Positions 49,495 to 61,200 of a stretch of DNA of 64,000 bases are shown in pieces. This stretch comes from Piper betle (taxonomy: Eukaryota; Streptophyta; Magnoliopsida; Piperales; Piperaceae), in assembly GCA_033002965.1 (NCBI GenBank), contig JAURVB010012951.1:17446-81445 (forward strand), given 5' to 3'. The first letter of the stretch is position 1. Each line of letters begins with the position of its first letter. The translations under genes were made by a program, and so were the position numbers. The notes under the pieces are model-generated. The model was not told the origin of the DNA and made no database searches. It was given only the letters and a program-made list of their open reading frames with translations.

Positions 49495-49637
49495 AGTTTT
49501 GGCCACCGTTGACCTTCTCGCGAACACTAACTACACGAAACTTGCAATCAGCAACCATGACAGCTACCTTCCCTTGGGCTTTCCTATAGTTGAAGACTTG
49601 AAGTAATACAATTCGTTCAGATTTGTTTTGCATTTTC

Positions 49638-49776
49638 CGACCTGGTGTATTGCGTGCGTCCCCGAGGGACGCACATAAGAACACACATAATGATGACCGT
49701 TGGTGATCACCAATATCAACGTTCATCATTCAATGCGTCCCCAAGTGTATTCCGAATGGGCGGACACAATACCGGT
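49638..49776. repeat. small foldback element
   Basis: Nested inverted repeats: GTGCGTCCC CGA GGGACGCAC is a perfect hairpin near 49650-49671, and AATGATGACCGTTGGTGATC is mirrored by GATCACCAATATCAACG TTCATCATT. The outer edges CTGGTGTATTG and CAATACCGG also pair loosely. It may be a tiny MITE. Confidence 0.55.
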
Positions 49777-50159
49777 TCGTATTCCTCCTCCCAACACCCT
49801 GCATCCGAGAAGATGAAGTGTGACGTTTTTACTGAATGACCTCCAAATTCAATACATATAGCAGTCAACTTTCCAACTTCCATGCAACCAGAGGTAGAAG
49901 ATAAGGGTTAGGCTAAGATTAATTGGGATGGAACACATGCCAGATAAGATTGCACCATTTTGTTGAAATAGTTGTGGTCGGTAGGCTACCCAATACAGTT
50001 CACGCCTCTCGCAATTTTTTTGCACCGGCCACATATTATTACATTCCGCACACCTCTACCAATTCTTTGATTTGAAGTCAACAGTCCATGTTAAAACAAA
50101 GACAAAAAATGAGTTGATATATGTCCGTTTTCTACATGCGCTAACTTTGATATAAAAAA

Positions 50160-50474
50160 TTTAAAATGCTGACGTTCACGAGCCTCTTCCATCGTTCATG
50201 CTACCATAGATATATACATGAGCGATGTGCTTTTATGTTTTTTTTCATGATCAGAGCTTATATGCAAGTTTTCATGATCAGGGCTTATATGTATGTTTTC
50301 ATGCTTTGGGTTGTATCAGTCATTTGGTATGTGTTGGTGTATGGACTTTTATGTTGCTTATGGTTGTGTGCTTGAGCGATGTGCTTGCTGTATGTATCCA
50401 TGGCTTCCTGCAGGCATATTGCAGGCGTCTTGTTTTATAAATAAAATCACGTTGCCTTGGCAAAAAAAAAAAAC
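50160..50474 (+). mobile_element. possible LINE/retroposon 3' end with poly(A)
   Basis: The stretch ends in ATAAATAAAATCACGTTGCC, TTGGC and a 12-13 base A tract, typical of a plant LINE or retrocopy tail. Just upstream, TTTTCATGATCAG(A/G)GCTTATATG is tandemly duplicated (about 50244-50297). No reverse transcriptase is visible, so it would be strongly 5'-truncated. Confidence 0.4.
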
Positions 50475-50872
50475 TACACTTTTTACCTAGAATATTCAAT
50501 TTATTTTATTTTATTAATTATTTGATCTGAATATGTTTTATTGCACCATGTCACTTATCCTAGAAAAACCCAATCTTCGTAATGCAGTCTTTTAGGGCTA
50601 AAATATCATATTTGTAATGTTTTGTTTTAATTTTTCATAAAAAAGACAAAATTAATAAAAATAATATTTCTGAGAAATTTCAAAAACCATTAGAAAAAAA
50701 GAGTCATGCCAATGATTATAATTTACTAATCACAGTTAAAAAAAGGAAAAAAAGAAACTAGACTCCTTAGAAAGGGCTCAAGCAACTTATAAAATTTATA
50801 TATTACAATCACAAAGGAAATATTTTAATAAATTTTGAGCTACTTAGATACATAAGGATTGGATGAGCCCCA

Positions 50873-50918
50873 TTACTATTTTATAGAAATAGGATATCCT
50901 ATTTCTATAAAATAGTAA
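50873..50918. repeat. perfect 46-bp palindrome
   Basis: TTACTATTTTATAGAAATAGGAT is followed immediately by its exact reverse complement, with no spacer. Imperfect CCCC/GGGG pairing flanks it. Confidence 0.95.
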
Positions 50919-51339
50919 AGGGGTGGGGATAACTGTAAATGTGCTCGGGATCACGTTGCTATTAATTTCTTTTCCTTTCATATTAAGTTTTTCAATTTTT
51001 TTAAATGAATGATCAACTTTAATGAACGAGCTATAATATTAATTAAATTATTCTCTTTTTTTGTTTTGATTTTGTAATTCCTAAGGAAAATTTTTAAATA
51101 CGAAATGAAGAAATGCACTGAACCGTTATTTATTTTGTTAATCCTTGCCTTTGAGTTATGTGAATCCACCGTTTTCATGATGTGAGGTGTGAAGTGAAGA
51201 GAGGAAATGTCTGACTGTGGGTAAATCGATCGCTCAAATTAAATATATTAGATCGATAGGCACACCATTGTTAACATGAATTAAATTCTAATAATAATAA
51301 TAATAATAAATAAAAAAAATTAAATAAGGATAATCTAAC

Positions 51340-51620
51340 AATGAATTTCCGACGAACACGCACGCAGCCGCTCACCATCTTCGTTGCCACCATCTTCACT
51401 TCACTGTTGTTAATAAGGAGAAGCAATCGCGTTTTTGAACGTTGAATTTTTATTTTCTTTTGTTTTTGGTGTCTACGTCTTTATTTGGTGAGAAGGGTCG
51501 GCGTGCTTCATTGATTGATGACGATGCCTTTGTGACGAAGAATATGCCGTTTTCTCTTCTTCATCCTTTCTCGGACCCCAACAACGACTGCCCCCCATTC
51601 CTCTATCATCTGATGATCGG
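51340..51620 (+). other. putative 5' UTR exon of the metallophosphoesterase gene
   Basis: A GC-richer leader (GACGAACACGCACGCAGCCG onwards) precedes a possible donor near 51620 (GATCGG|GTATTC). A good acceptor (TTTTTTTGGTCAG) lies at about 52081, upstream of the start codon. The boundaries are inferred. Confidence 0.35.
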
Positions 51621-52229
51621 GTATTCAATCCCTTTTTTTACTTTAATTTCTTTTTCTGACCCTCCGTTGTGTCGGTTTCTTTGATTGATTTGGATTCGAT
51701 TGCTTTTCTTGTTCTTGTTTAACTTTTATGGGCTGTGGACTGAAACATATCATGGAGATTGGTTCTGGTTATTGCCAATGTGTATTCGTTTGGTAATTGA
51801 GAGGAAGAATGCTGCTGATTGCTCGGGGACCAACCCTTATTGAGGCTTTGGAAAACTGCAAGCAAATAGTATAAACAATCAATCATAGTACATCCACATC
51901 CACATAGAAGTGTTGAAAAAGAAAGACAGAAGAGAGGCAGAGGTTGACTATCAACTTCGTCTCCTTCTGTACCTAAGGGATGATAAAAACGAATTATTTT
52001 TTTATTTTTTTGTTATTTATACTTGCAATCAATTCCCCCCCTTTTGATGGATAGATTGTCGTTTCTCTTTTTTTGGTCAGGCGTGTTCAGATCACTCAAG
52101 TTTTAGGTTTTGGCTGCTCCACACGGTTCTATTTGTACAGCAAAGGATTGAAGTGTGGCATGAACAGTAGACATCTAGTTTTTGAACTTTTTATGGGGGA
52201 CTAGTAAACATTCGGCCGGTTCATTGTTG

Positions 52230-55200
52230 GATATGTTTCAGATGGATAGTGTGAGAACTGTGTTTACTCGCAGATATCCTTACCCGCATGAACATTCGAG
52301 GCATGCAATGACGGCAGTTGTATTTCTGGCTTTGTTATTCTTCATCTCTTCAGACAGTATCTACCGTCTAATGGACAACTTCAAATGGTGGTCGATGTAT
52401 GCCACCTTGTTGGGTTTCTTTTTCTTTTCAATTCCCCATTTATCAAGAAGACTATTAAGCCAAGCTATTCAGTTTTCAGTTTTTGGTAAGTGATTATTTT
52501 ACCATGAAGTAAGCGATGGGTTAAGGTTACATGATTGCTTAGAGTTTACTTATATAAGTTGAATAACCAAGTTGATGGGTTGATTTTTGAAATTTAATGT
52601 AGTGGTGCCTCTGGCCTTTTTTTGCAGGTACGTTTTATGGATTGGATTGGCGGCTGCATACCATCTTCCTAGTTTTAAGTCAATAGGATTGGACATGCAC
52701 CTCTCTGTGTTTTTCACTATATTCTGTTCCTCACTATTTTTCCTTATCATTTTTCATATCGTATTTATCGGTCTCTGGTATATTGGAATAGTAGCCAAAG
52801 TGGCAGGAAAGCGACCTGAAATCCAGACCATCATTCAGAATTGTACCGTAAGTTGTTCTTTTTGTACAAGTTTAGTCTCAGCTAGCGGTAGCCTTGCTGA
52901 AATTTCAGAAAAACCATTAAATGGCTAAAGAAAAGGAAACTCGTAGCTTCTAATTCTCATAACCTCAAGAGATGGTAATCATATATATTTTCGGTGATTT
53001 ATAATATGCATTTCTTGGTAGCCAGCTAGCACGTAAAATTTGTTGTTTGATACTAACATTGTTATTTAATTGCTTGTATTGTTTTCTATTTGTTTCAGGT
53101 TCTTAGTATAGCTTGTAGTGTAGTTTACATACGTTGTGGTAACTTTGCTAATTTAACATTGGAGTCAACGGAACAAAATAAATCTGGTTGGTTAGCAAGG
53201 CTTATGAAAATCATTCCAATGAAGAAGTTGAATGATCAAATTTGCTCGTCATGGTTTGCACCAGTTGGTTCTGCTGCTGATTACCCACTTTTGTCTAAGT
53301 GGGCCATTTACGTGGAACAAGAGGCAACACTAACATCCTTTGCTTCTAAGTACTTATAACTGTCTCTTCAGAAAATATATCCTATGTACGTATATTTTAT
53401 TATTCTATTAATCTTTCAGATCGTTGGTGGATCCACTGGATCTCCTGATGTCATCTCTCCAATATGGTCATTGTGGGCAACTTTTATAGGGCTTTATATG
53501 GCTAACTATGTTGTAGAGCGATCTACCGGGTATGCCCATAAAAATTTTGAAGTAGACAGTGCACTACTGCTTGTTCCGTACATTGACTATCCAAGTGCTG
53601 CATACTCTGCAGATGGAATCTCACTCATCCACTTTCAATTTCAGAATCAGAAAAGCTTAAAGAAAAAATGGAACCGAACTTCTTAGATATGGTTCCCTGG
53701 TATTCAGGGTATGCTGTTTGTAAATCAGTACTCCTTTATGATTCTGATGAAGTTGTGCAACTTATGAGACATTCATTTTCACTCTAATTTGTTACAGGAC
53801 ATCTGCTGATTTGTTTAAAACAGTATTTGATCTAATGGTCTCAGTGACTTTATTTCTTGGTCGATTTGACATGCGAATGATGCAGGTATGTTCATCCATG
53901 CTCCACATGTTGGACAATTCTAACCACTATGCCATTTTTGTTTGCATTATTGTTTCTACGATTTTTATTTGATATTGGGAATCATCACCAGTTTTAGATT
54001 AATTAGCTTAAGATCTGACATAGAGGAGGAAATATCCTGTGATGCTTTAGATTAATTAATTAGAGTTCTGAGGACCATATAAAGACAAATAGTGTCAATT
54101 GAAGGTAATTTTGTGTTTTGGAAGAAACACATACAAATTTAGTTGTTTCAATTGAACTTCACATACTAATTCTTAAGTTTGTATAGCATTATGTGCTCAT
54201 GCATGTAGTTGTAATCACATGCTCTTTTAAATAGAAAGAGACACTTTTGTTTGTGTTGATATGCAAAAGCAGGATATAATTTAATAGTCTAAGCATCCAC
54301 GTTGTCCATGGAATTCCAACCAATGTCATTAGTAAAATTTCACTGAAAAGCCCCTTATAAAAAATCTCGTTTGCCTAATTTTTGGTTTATAGTTCCTTTG
54401 GATTGATCTTGAAAGCTTCATTTTAGTAGGTTCTTTCTGTCTTGTAATTGAAAAGCTAGTGGTTGTCATTTGTTGTTGAGGATTTAAACTGAGATGCATT
54501 CTGTTGATAAAGCTACTATTTTGAGTCCATTCTAGCTTTCTTCTTAATACAAACTAACACTTAAAGTTCTATTTCATAATACATTGTACTAGCTTTTAAC
54601 CTTGCCTACTATCACAGCGTTAATTTAGAGCCAAATTTTTTGCCCTAAAACTAGTCCCGTGTGGTGTGTGTTCACCTCCCTGTAAACACCAGCCTACACT
54701 CGACACAACCCAAATACCGCAATTTGCAGCGGCTCGCCGAAAGTCTCACTTGCGAACACGATCAAACCTGATGTCGACACCACGCCCAACTGCTAGCGCT
54801 ACTGGTATCAGCAATCGGCTACTTGTTATCACGTTACAACAAACACACGCACACCACCAAGCAATAACATGCAATGTCCCAAATACCGATCATTCAATCG
54901 GCTACAATATTACGGGAATCCACCCAACCTTTATTTTAACTCTATGAACAAAGGAAATACAAGTAATCCCTCACTTGCAAGTTGTGGACATACACCCCCA
55001 CGACTTTGCCCCTCAACTCTTTCAAGAGGCCGTGAGAACAATGAGCCTCTCTTCTCAAACCATTCCTCACACACAACCCCAAGTCGATCCCCTTAGACTG
55101 ACCTATTTTACATGCAAATCTCTCAACTAGAAAGCAAGTAGGTTGTCGAACAAGGATGTGTACCTGATCCCTAAGGCAAACTGTTGACCACAACCAGTAG

Positions 55201-58200
55201 TCGTCTCCTTCTTGTAATCCCAATCTGAACTCCACGAATTGGCTACAACAACTACAAGACGTCTCCTTGCACGATCGCGGCTTTTCTCCTCCACAAAGAG
55301 CACACACAATCTTCTCGTCCCTTTTTTGTTTTACACAAAGGCTGTCCCTTTTATAAAACACATCCCATGTTTGTTGCAATTGAAGTAACGTGCAGTTCTC
55401 CAACCAACTAACTACCGAAGATCTCCAGAATATATCACACAATCTAGGCCCTGTCATGTTTATCCACATGCCAGCCCCTTATCTCTGAAGATTGCGTGAA
55501 TCTTCCCTTCAAGTTAGTTGCCACTAATTATCTGTCATTGGCTCATGGAAGATCATGATCTTCTCCAAGATCTCATCCATGTCTATCGGCAATTCTTGGA
55601 TCAAACAAACTCCTTTGATGCACATTGGCTGCATGGTCGAACCCTGCGAGTTTGACCCAGCACATTCTCGGCCAACCTCAGCTACCGGCGTAATAGAGTT
55701 ATCTTCGCCTGTCCGGTCAACACCAATAGCGTGTTGAGGCTGCATCACCACGACCTGTTTCAGCAATGCTACATCTACATGCAAAACCTCAAAAGTACCC
55801 CAGAAACCACCTAGCATCTCCGCCGTCTCACTTTGCACTGTACTGGACTTAGGTCAATCGTCAACCCGAGTACTCAAGCCCCTCAACCCTTTTGTTAGGG
55901 ACTGTAGTCGATCACAGATGGTATGTCCATCTACATTATTGATAAGGCCGCCTATCAACACTTCTAGCCGCGCCACTCTCTCCCTGAGAGTTTAGCTCGT
56001 GTGTCCATCCTTGGATAATTGATTTCGGTAGAATGTGGAGGCCTTTACCTGAAAGCTGTGCTGCTTTACAAGGCCTTCGGATTCTCAACCAGGCTTTGAT
56101 ACCTGGTGTCACGAGGTTAATTTAGAGCCAAAATTTTCACCTTAAAACCAATCCCGTGCAGCGTGTTCACTTCCCTGTAAACACGAGCCTACACTCCACG
56201 CAGTCCAAATATTGCTATTTGCAGCGGCACGTCAAAAGTCTCACCTGTGAATACGAGCACACCCGATGCCGACACTATGCCCAACTACTAGCGCTATTGG
56301 TATCAGCAATCGACTATCAGTTATCACGTCACAACAAACACACGCACACCACTAAGCAATAACATGCAACACCCCAAATACCGATCACCCAACCTAGGCA
56401 CCAACCAGATCCTGGAATCACAGATCCAGCCCCTTGGTACCAAAATCGGCGTCCACCCACAATATTATGGGAACTCCACCCAACCTTTATTTCAACTCTA
56501 TGAACAAAGGAAATACAAGTAATCCCTCACTAGACTACTTGCAAGTCGTGGACATGCACCCCCACGACTTTGCCCCTCAACTCTTTCAAGAGGCCGTGAG
56601 AACAATGAGCCTCTCTTTTCAAACCAGTCTTCACACAACCCCAAGTCGATCCCCCTAGACTGACCTGTTTTACATGCAAAATTTTCAATTAGAAAGCAAG
56701 TAGGTTGTCGAAGAACAAGGATGTGTGCCTGATCTTAAAGGCACACTATCGACCACAACTAGCAATCGTCTCCTCCTTGTAGTTCCAATCCGAATTCAAC
56801 AAATTGGCTGCAACAACTACAAGACGTCTCCTTGCATGATCCCGGCTTCTCTCCTCCACAAAGAACACACAATCTTCTCGTCCCTTTTTTGTTTAACACA
56901 AAGGCCATTCCTTATTATAAAACACATCCCATGATTGTTGCAATTGAAGTAACGTGCAGTTCTCCAACCAACTACCGAAGATCTCCAGAATATATCAGGC
57001 AATCCAGGCCCTGTCATGTTTATCTACACGCCAGCCCCTTATCTCCAAAGATTGCGTGAATCTTCCCTTCAAGTTAGTTGCTACCAATTATCAGTCATTG
57101 GCTCATGGAAGATCATGATCTTGTCTAAGATCTCATCCATGTCTATCGGCAATTCTTGGATCAAACAAACTCCTTTGATGCACGTCGGCTGCATGGTCGA
57201 ACCCTACTATTTCGAACCCAACACACTCCCGGCCAACTTCAACTACCGGCGTTCCAGCCTTGTGCGCGTCCCATCACCGCACCCCCATGCACCGCTGATG
57301 CTTTCGTGCATTGCCCGGCACCCTCGAACAACATGTTGGGATGCCACTATTTGGATCAGTCATGCCCATGCACCGTGCATGCATGCTCCCGCTACTTGGC
57401 TCGGCACCGCTTGTTGCCCATACTGCACCAATGCTTGGTAGCGCTCGTAACTGAGTACCGCCCCAAATCTCGGCACATTTGCGATTTGGTTACCGATCCA
57501 AATCTCGGCACTGCTCGTAACTGGATACCAATCCAATTCTCGGCATGCTCGGTCTCGGGACATCGGCATGCTCGACACTTCAACCTCGCACTGCCGCTGT
57601 TTGTCATGCACATGCTCGCCCACGTTCGGCACTTGGCATCGGTACGCCAGATCACCTGCTTGTGACCTTGCTTCGCCAATGTTCTGCTCGTTCATAGTTG
57701 CTGGTCGTGTCGTTACTCAGAAACTGTCATCTCGAGGTTTACTCGATGCCATGTAGCGCGATGCTTGGTACTCCTTACCAAGCCATATGCCGCTACATGT
57801 TGTCCAGCACCGATCACCAGCACACCATGCTCCATAGCTCGATCCTTGCCTACAAGTATAACACAAGTTAGTACTTGGTTAGTTGTTTCACCACCCGGAT
57901 AGCAATAACTATCTGTTTTAGACGCGGGATGACTAGGGACAACCGCTAAACCCTAACTCCCCGGGTGTCCCAAGGTTACACCCATAACACCTAGCATGCC
58001 AGTTTGCATGCTCGAGCAATTTGGAAAATCTATCCTCTCACCTAAATTTGTGAAGTTGAGTAGTTTGATTATAGTACGAACACTGAGGCGTGTTGATTTC
58101 CTTAAAAATGGGATCAAAACAATAAGAATTTAAAATGTTAGGAAAAAGACTGCAGTAGTAGATTTTGTTGTGATCTGAGGCACTTTCTTTAACGTGAAAC

Positions 58201-61200
58201 TTGCTGAATAATGTGAAAATATGTGAAATTTGATGTTCACTCCTATGAAAATAATTTTATCAACTCTAATACGGGGGTGATATTTTCTATCAACTTTGTA
58301 TACGGAGAGGGGGGGATTTATTAACTCTGATACAGAGGTGATACTTTCTATCAACTCTGTATATGGAGGGGGAAAAATTTTATCAACTCTCATACAGCAG
58401 TCATACTTTCTATCTGGTCGGTATCCATGCTTAAAGTGTCCATGATGAAACAAAAAAAGGAAGTGAACAAATTGAGAACGAAATAGCATTAAATGCTAAG
58501 GATTAGGACGATTTGGGTGAATTGTTTTCTTTCTATTTAAAATAATGGATACTCTGACTTGATATATAGCTGCTATGAGCTAATGCAAGCTATATTTCTC
58601 ATAGAATAACCCCTTTAAAACGAACTGAGTACAATAAATGTGGTGTAGCATTTCCTGTATAAGCTTAGTGGGAAGTAGGAAAACCTAAGTTCTATTGTAT
58701 GCTATATGATGGTGGAGTTAATGGTTAGCTACATGCAATTGATGGTCAGTCAATTCTAAGAATCTGTATGCAAAAGCAGCCAATGTACTTGATCTATGTT
58801 GATGTTAGTATTTGTTATAGATTACGTATGTCTAGCAGCTCTTGGAGTTTTTTTCTTCAAATTTCAATGTGCTAATTATTACATGGGAAATCTTCATCTT
58901 GCTTACAGGCTGCCATGTCCAAGTATAAAGAAGAAGCCAATGATGGTGATCGATTTTTTGACCATTTGAGTGACAAGGATGATTTATGGTTTGACTTTAT
59001 GGCTGATACTGGAGATGGTGGAAATTCCTCATACACTATTGCTTCCTTACTCGCACAACCATCCCTTGAGGTCAAAAGTGATGATTGTTTGCATACTTTA
59101 CCCCGTGGAAACCTACTTCTTCTTGGAGGAGACCTTGCGTAAGCTCAAATTAGCTCTCGCTTTTATCCGAAAATTGAATGATTTTCCATTAATACCTTAA
59201 GCAATACTTTAACCAGTATATCTTGTTCCCATAATCTTGTGAGTCATTACTTGCCAAAATCATATGTAATGTCTGCTATCTGCAAAGGAAACTTTTGGTT
59301 CTCATCATTGTATGCTTCTTGACATTCCAGTGTTGATGATAATTGTATATCCTGGTAGGGTATAATTGATACGTGTGTTGCATTATATCATTAAGTCTCT
59401 TGGCTTTTTTGGCATTAATCAAAGAGTTTGTGTAGCTTTTCAATTTTCTTGTGAGTTATGTGCGCTTCTTTTTCTTGATAAGATACTCATTGAAGTGCTG
59501 CAAATACTTTTATTTGTGTTGGATCCAAAAAATGTACTATTTTTCCATGCACTCTTTTTTTCATCATGCGGACTAGAAGTTCAATGCAGTGGAGTTGTCA
59601 TGGATGTTTAGTGTTATCAGTTGCACTAAGATGAAGCTTAAGTCAAAATTTTTAAAGAGTATTGTAGCTGTTATTTCTGATCTAATATTGCACATTTTCT
59701 CTCTAATTTCCACTGTGGTTTTCATCAAGAAAATTGTCTTTGGTTCTGTTGGAAATCAATAGAAGAAATTACGGAGAATTGTTGCGGTTTGTATGACATT
59801 CCTTAAAGCAGAATAGGCAAACCCAAGCAAAGTTGGATGCTGGATAGTAGTAGTACGAAGTCATGCAAGTTCAATGTTAATATGATCCAAGAGTGAAGTA
59901 GGGGAACATTTAATGATGATATAATTTGCTTAGTGTCAGTTTGATTTTCCTTGCATCTTAATTAACCAATGAATAGAAATATGACGTCATCTCTACCCCC
60001 ATCATTTTTGTGCTTTCCTGCTATATATAATTTGGGTTGTAATCTTTAGTAGCTTATCCATGGCATCAAAATTTATATCGAGTCTGTGGCCTTGTGCAGG
60101 TATCCTAACCCTTCGGTATATACATATGAGAAACGCTTTTTCTGTCCTTTTGAATATGCACTTCAGCCTCCACCTTGTTATAAACCTGAGCATATTGCTG
60201 TTAAGAAGCCTGAGCTTCCTTATGGGGTTGCTGAGCTACAACAATATGATGGACCACAATGTTTTGTTATTCCTGGCAATCATGGTTGGTTTTAAGTCAA
60301 ATTTTTTCTCTGGACTTACGATTATTTGTGCAGTGCATGCATTCTTTGTATATAATAAAATTTGAGCCTGACAAATGGATTTTGCTGGGTTGTATGTGAG
60401 TTTAACAGATTGGTTTGATGGCCTGAACACATTTATGAGATACATATGCCATAAAAGCTGGTTGGGTGGATGGTTTCTACCTCAGAAAAAAGCTATTTTT
60501 CTCTGAAACTTCCAAAAGGATGGTGGGTATTTGGTTTTGACCAAGCTCTTCACGGAGACATTGATGAATACCAATTTCGTTTTTTTGCTGATATAGTTGT
60601 AAGCAAGGTATTTTTTAATGGACTAATCATGATATTTTTTTCTTCATCATGTTTGAATGGCTTGGTGTGTTCTTTTTGTGATCTCTCGTGTATTTACATT
60701 TTGCAGGTTAAGGATGGTGATTCTGTTATAATAATGACACATGAACCAAATTGGCTTCTTGATTGGTATTGGAATGACAATACAGGCAAAAATGTCTCTC
60801 ATTTAATACAAAATTATTTAGCTGGTAGATGTAAGCTTCGCATAGCAGGGGATCTTCATCATTACATGCGGCATTCTTCTGTGCCTTCTGGAAAACCAGT
60901 TTTTGTGCAACACTTGCTAGTTAATGGCTGTGGTGGTGCATTTCTACATCCTACTCATGTATTTAGCGATTTTGACAAATATTATGGAGTTCAATATGAA
61001 AATAAAGCTTCGTATCCATCCTTCGAAGACTCTAGTAGTGTATGTCTCTAAACCTATTTATTTGATTTTCATATATTTTATTGTTTTTGACGAAAACCAT
61101 TGATGTGTATTTTGTACACTATGGACACAAGTTTGCTAGTGGATATTGCAAATTGAAGTTATGTTAGTAACTCTTGGATGATGTCAATTCTTGAACAAAG

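Larger units (their letters stand above)
54610..57989 (-). mobile_element. LTR retrotransposon remnant inside intron 6
   Basis: Read on the minus strand. A 5' LTR of about 1.88 kb (57989 to 56107) starts TGTTATGGGTGTAACC and ends CTCGTGACA. It is followed by a primer-binding site, a gag leader (56105 to about 55520), then a second LTR copy lacking its 5' part (about 55700 to 54610). The two LTR parts share long stretches, for example CTTGGATCAAACAAACTCC at about 55595 and 57155. Gag/pol and the front of the 3' LTR are deleted. Flanks CCTAC (54605-54609) and CCTAG (57990-57994) are an imperfect 5-bp target-site duplication. The element is antisense to the host gene. Confidence 0.8.

Noticed and set aside
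54942..55469. Cys-rich 175-residue minus-strand frame
   Set aside because: Falls in LTR sequence that is also found, with changes, at 56434-57017, where the frame is not kept.
57016..57695. Frames of 95-169 residues on both strands
   Set aside because: Inside the LTR of the intronic retroelement; no protein family resemblance, and frames are open on both strands because of base composition.
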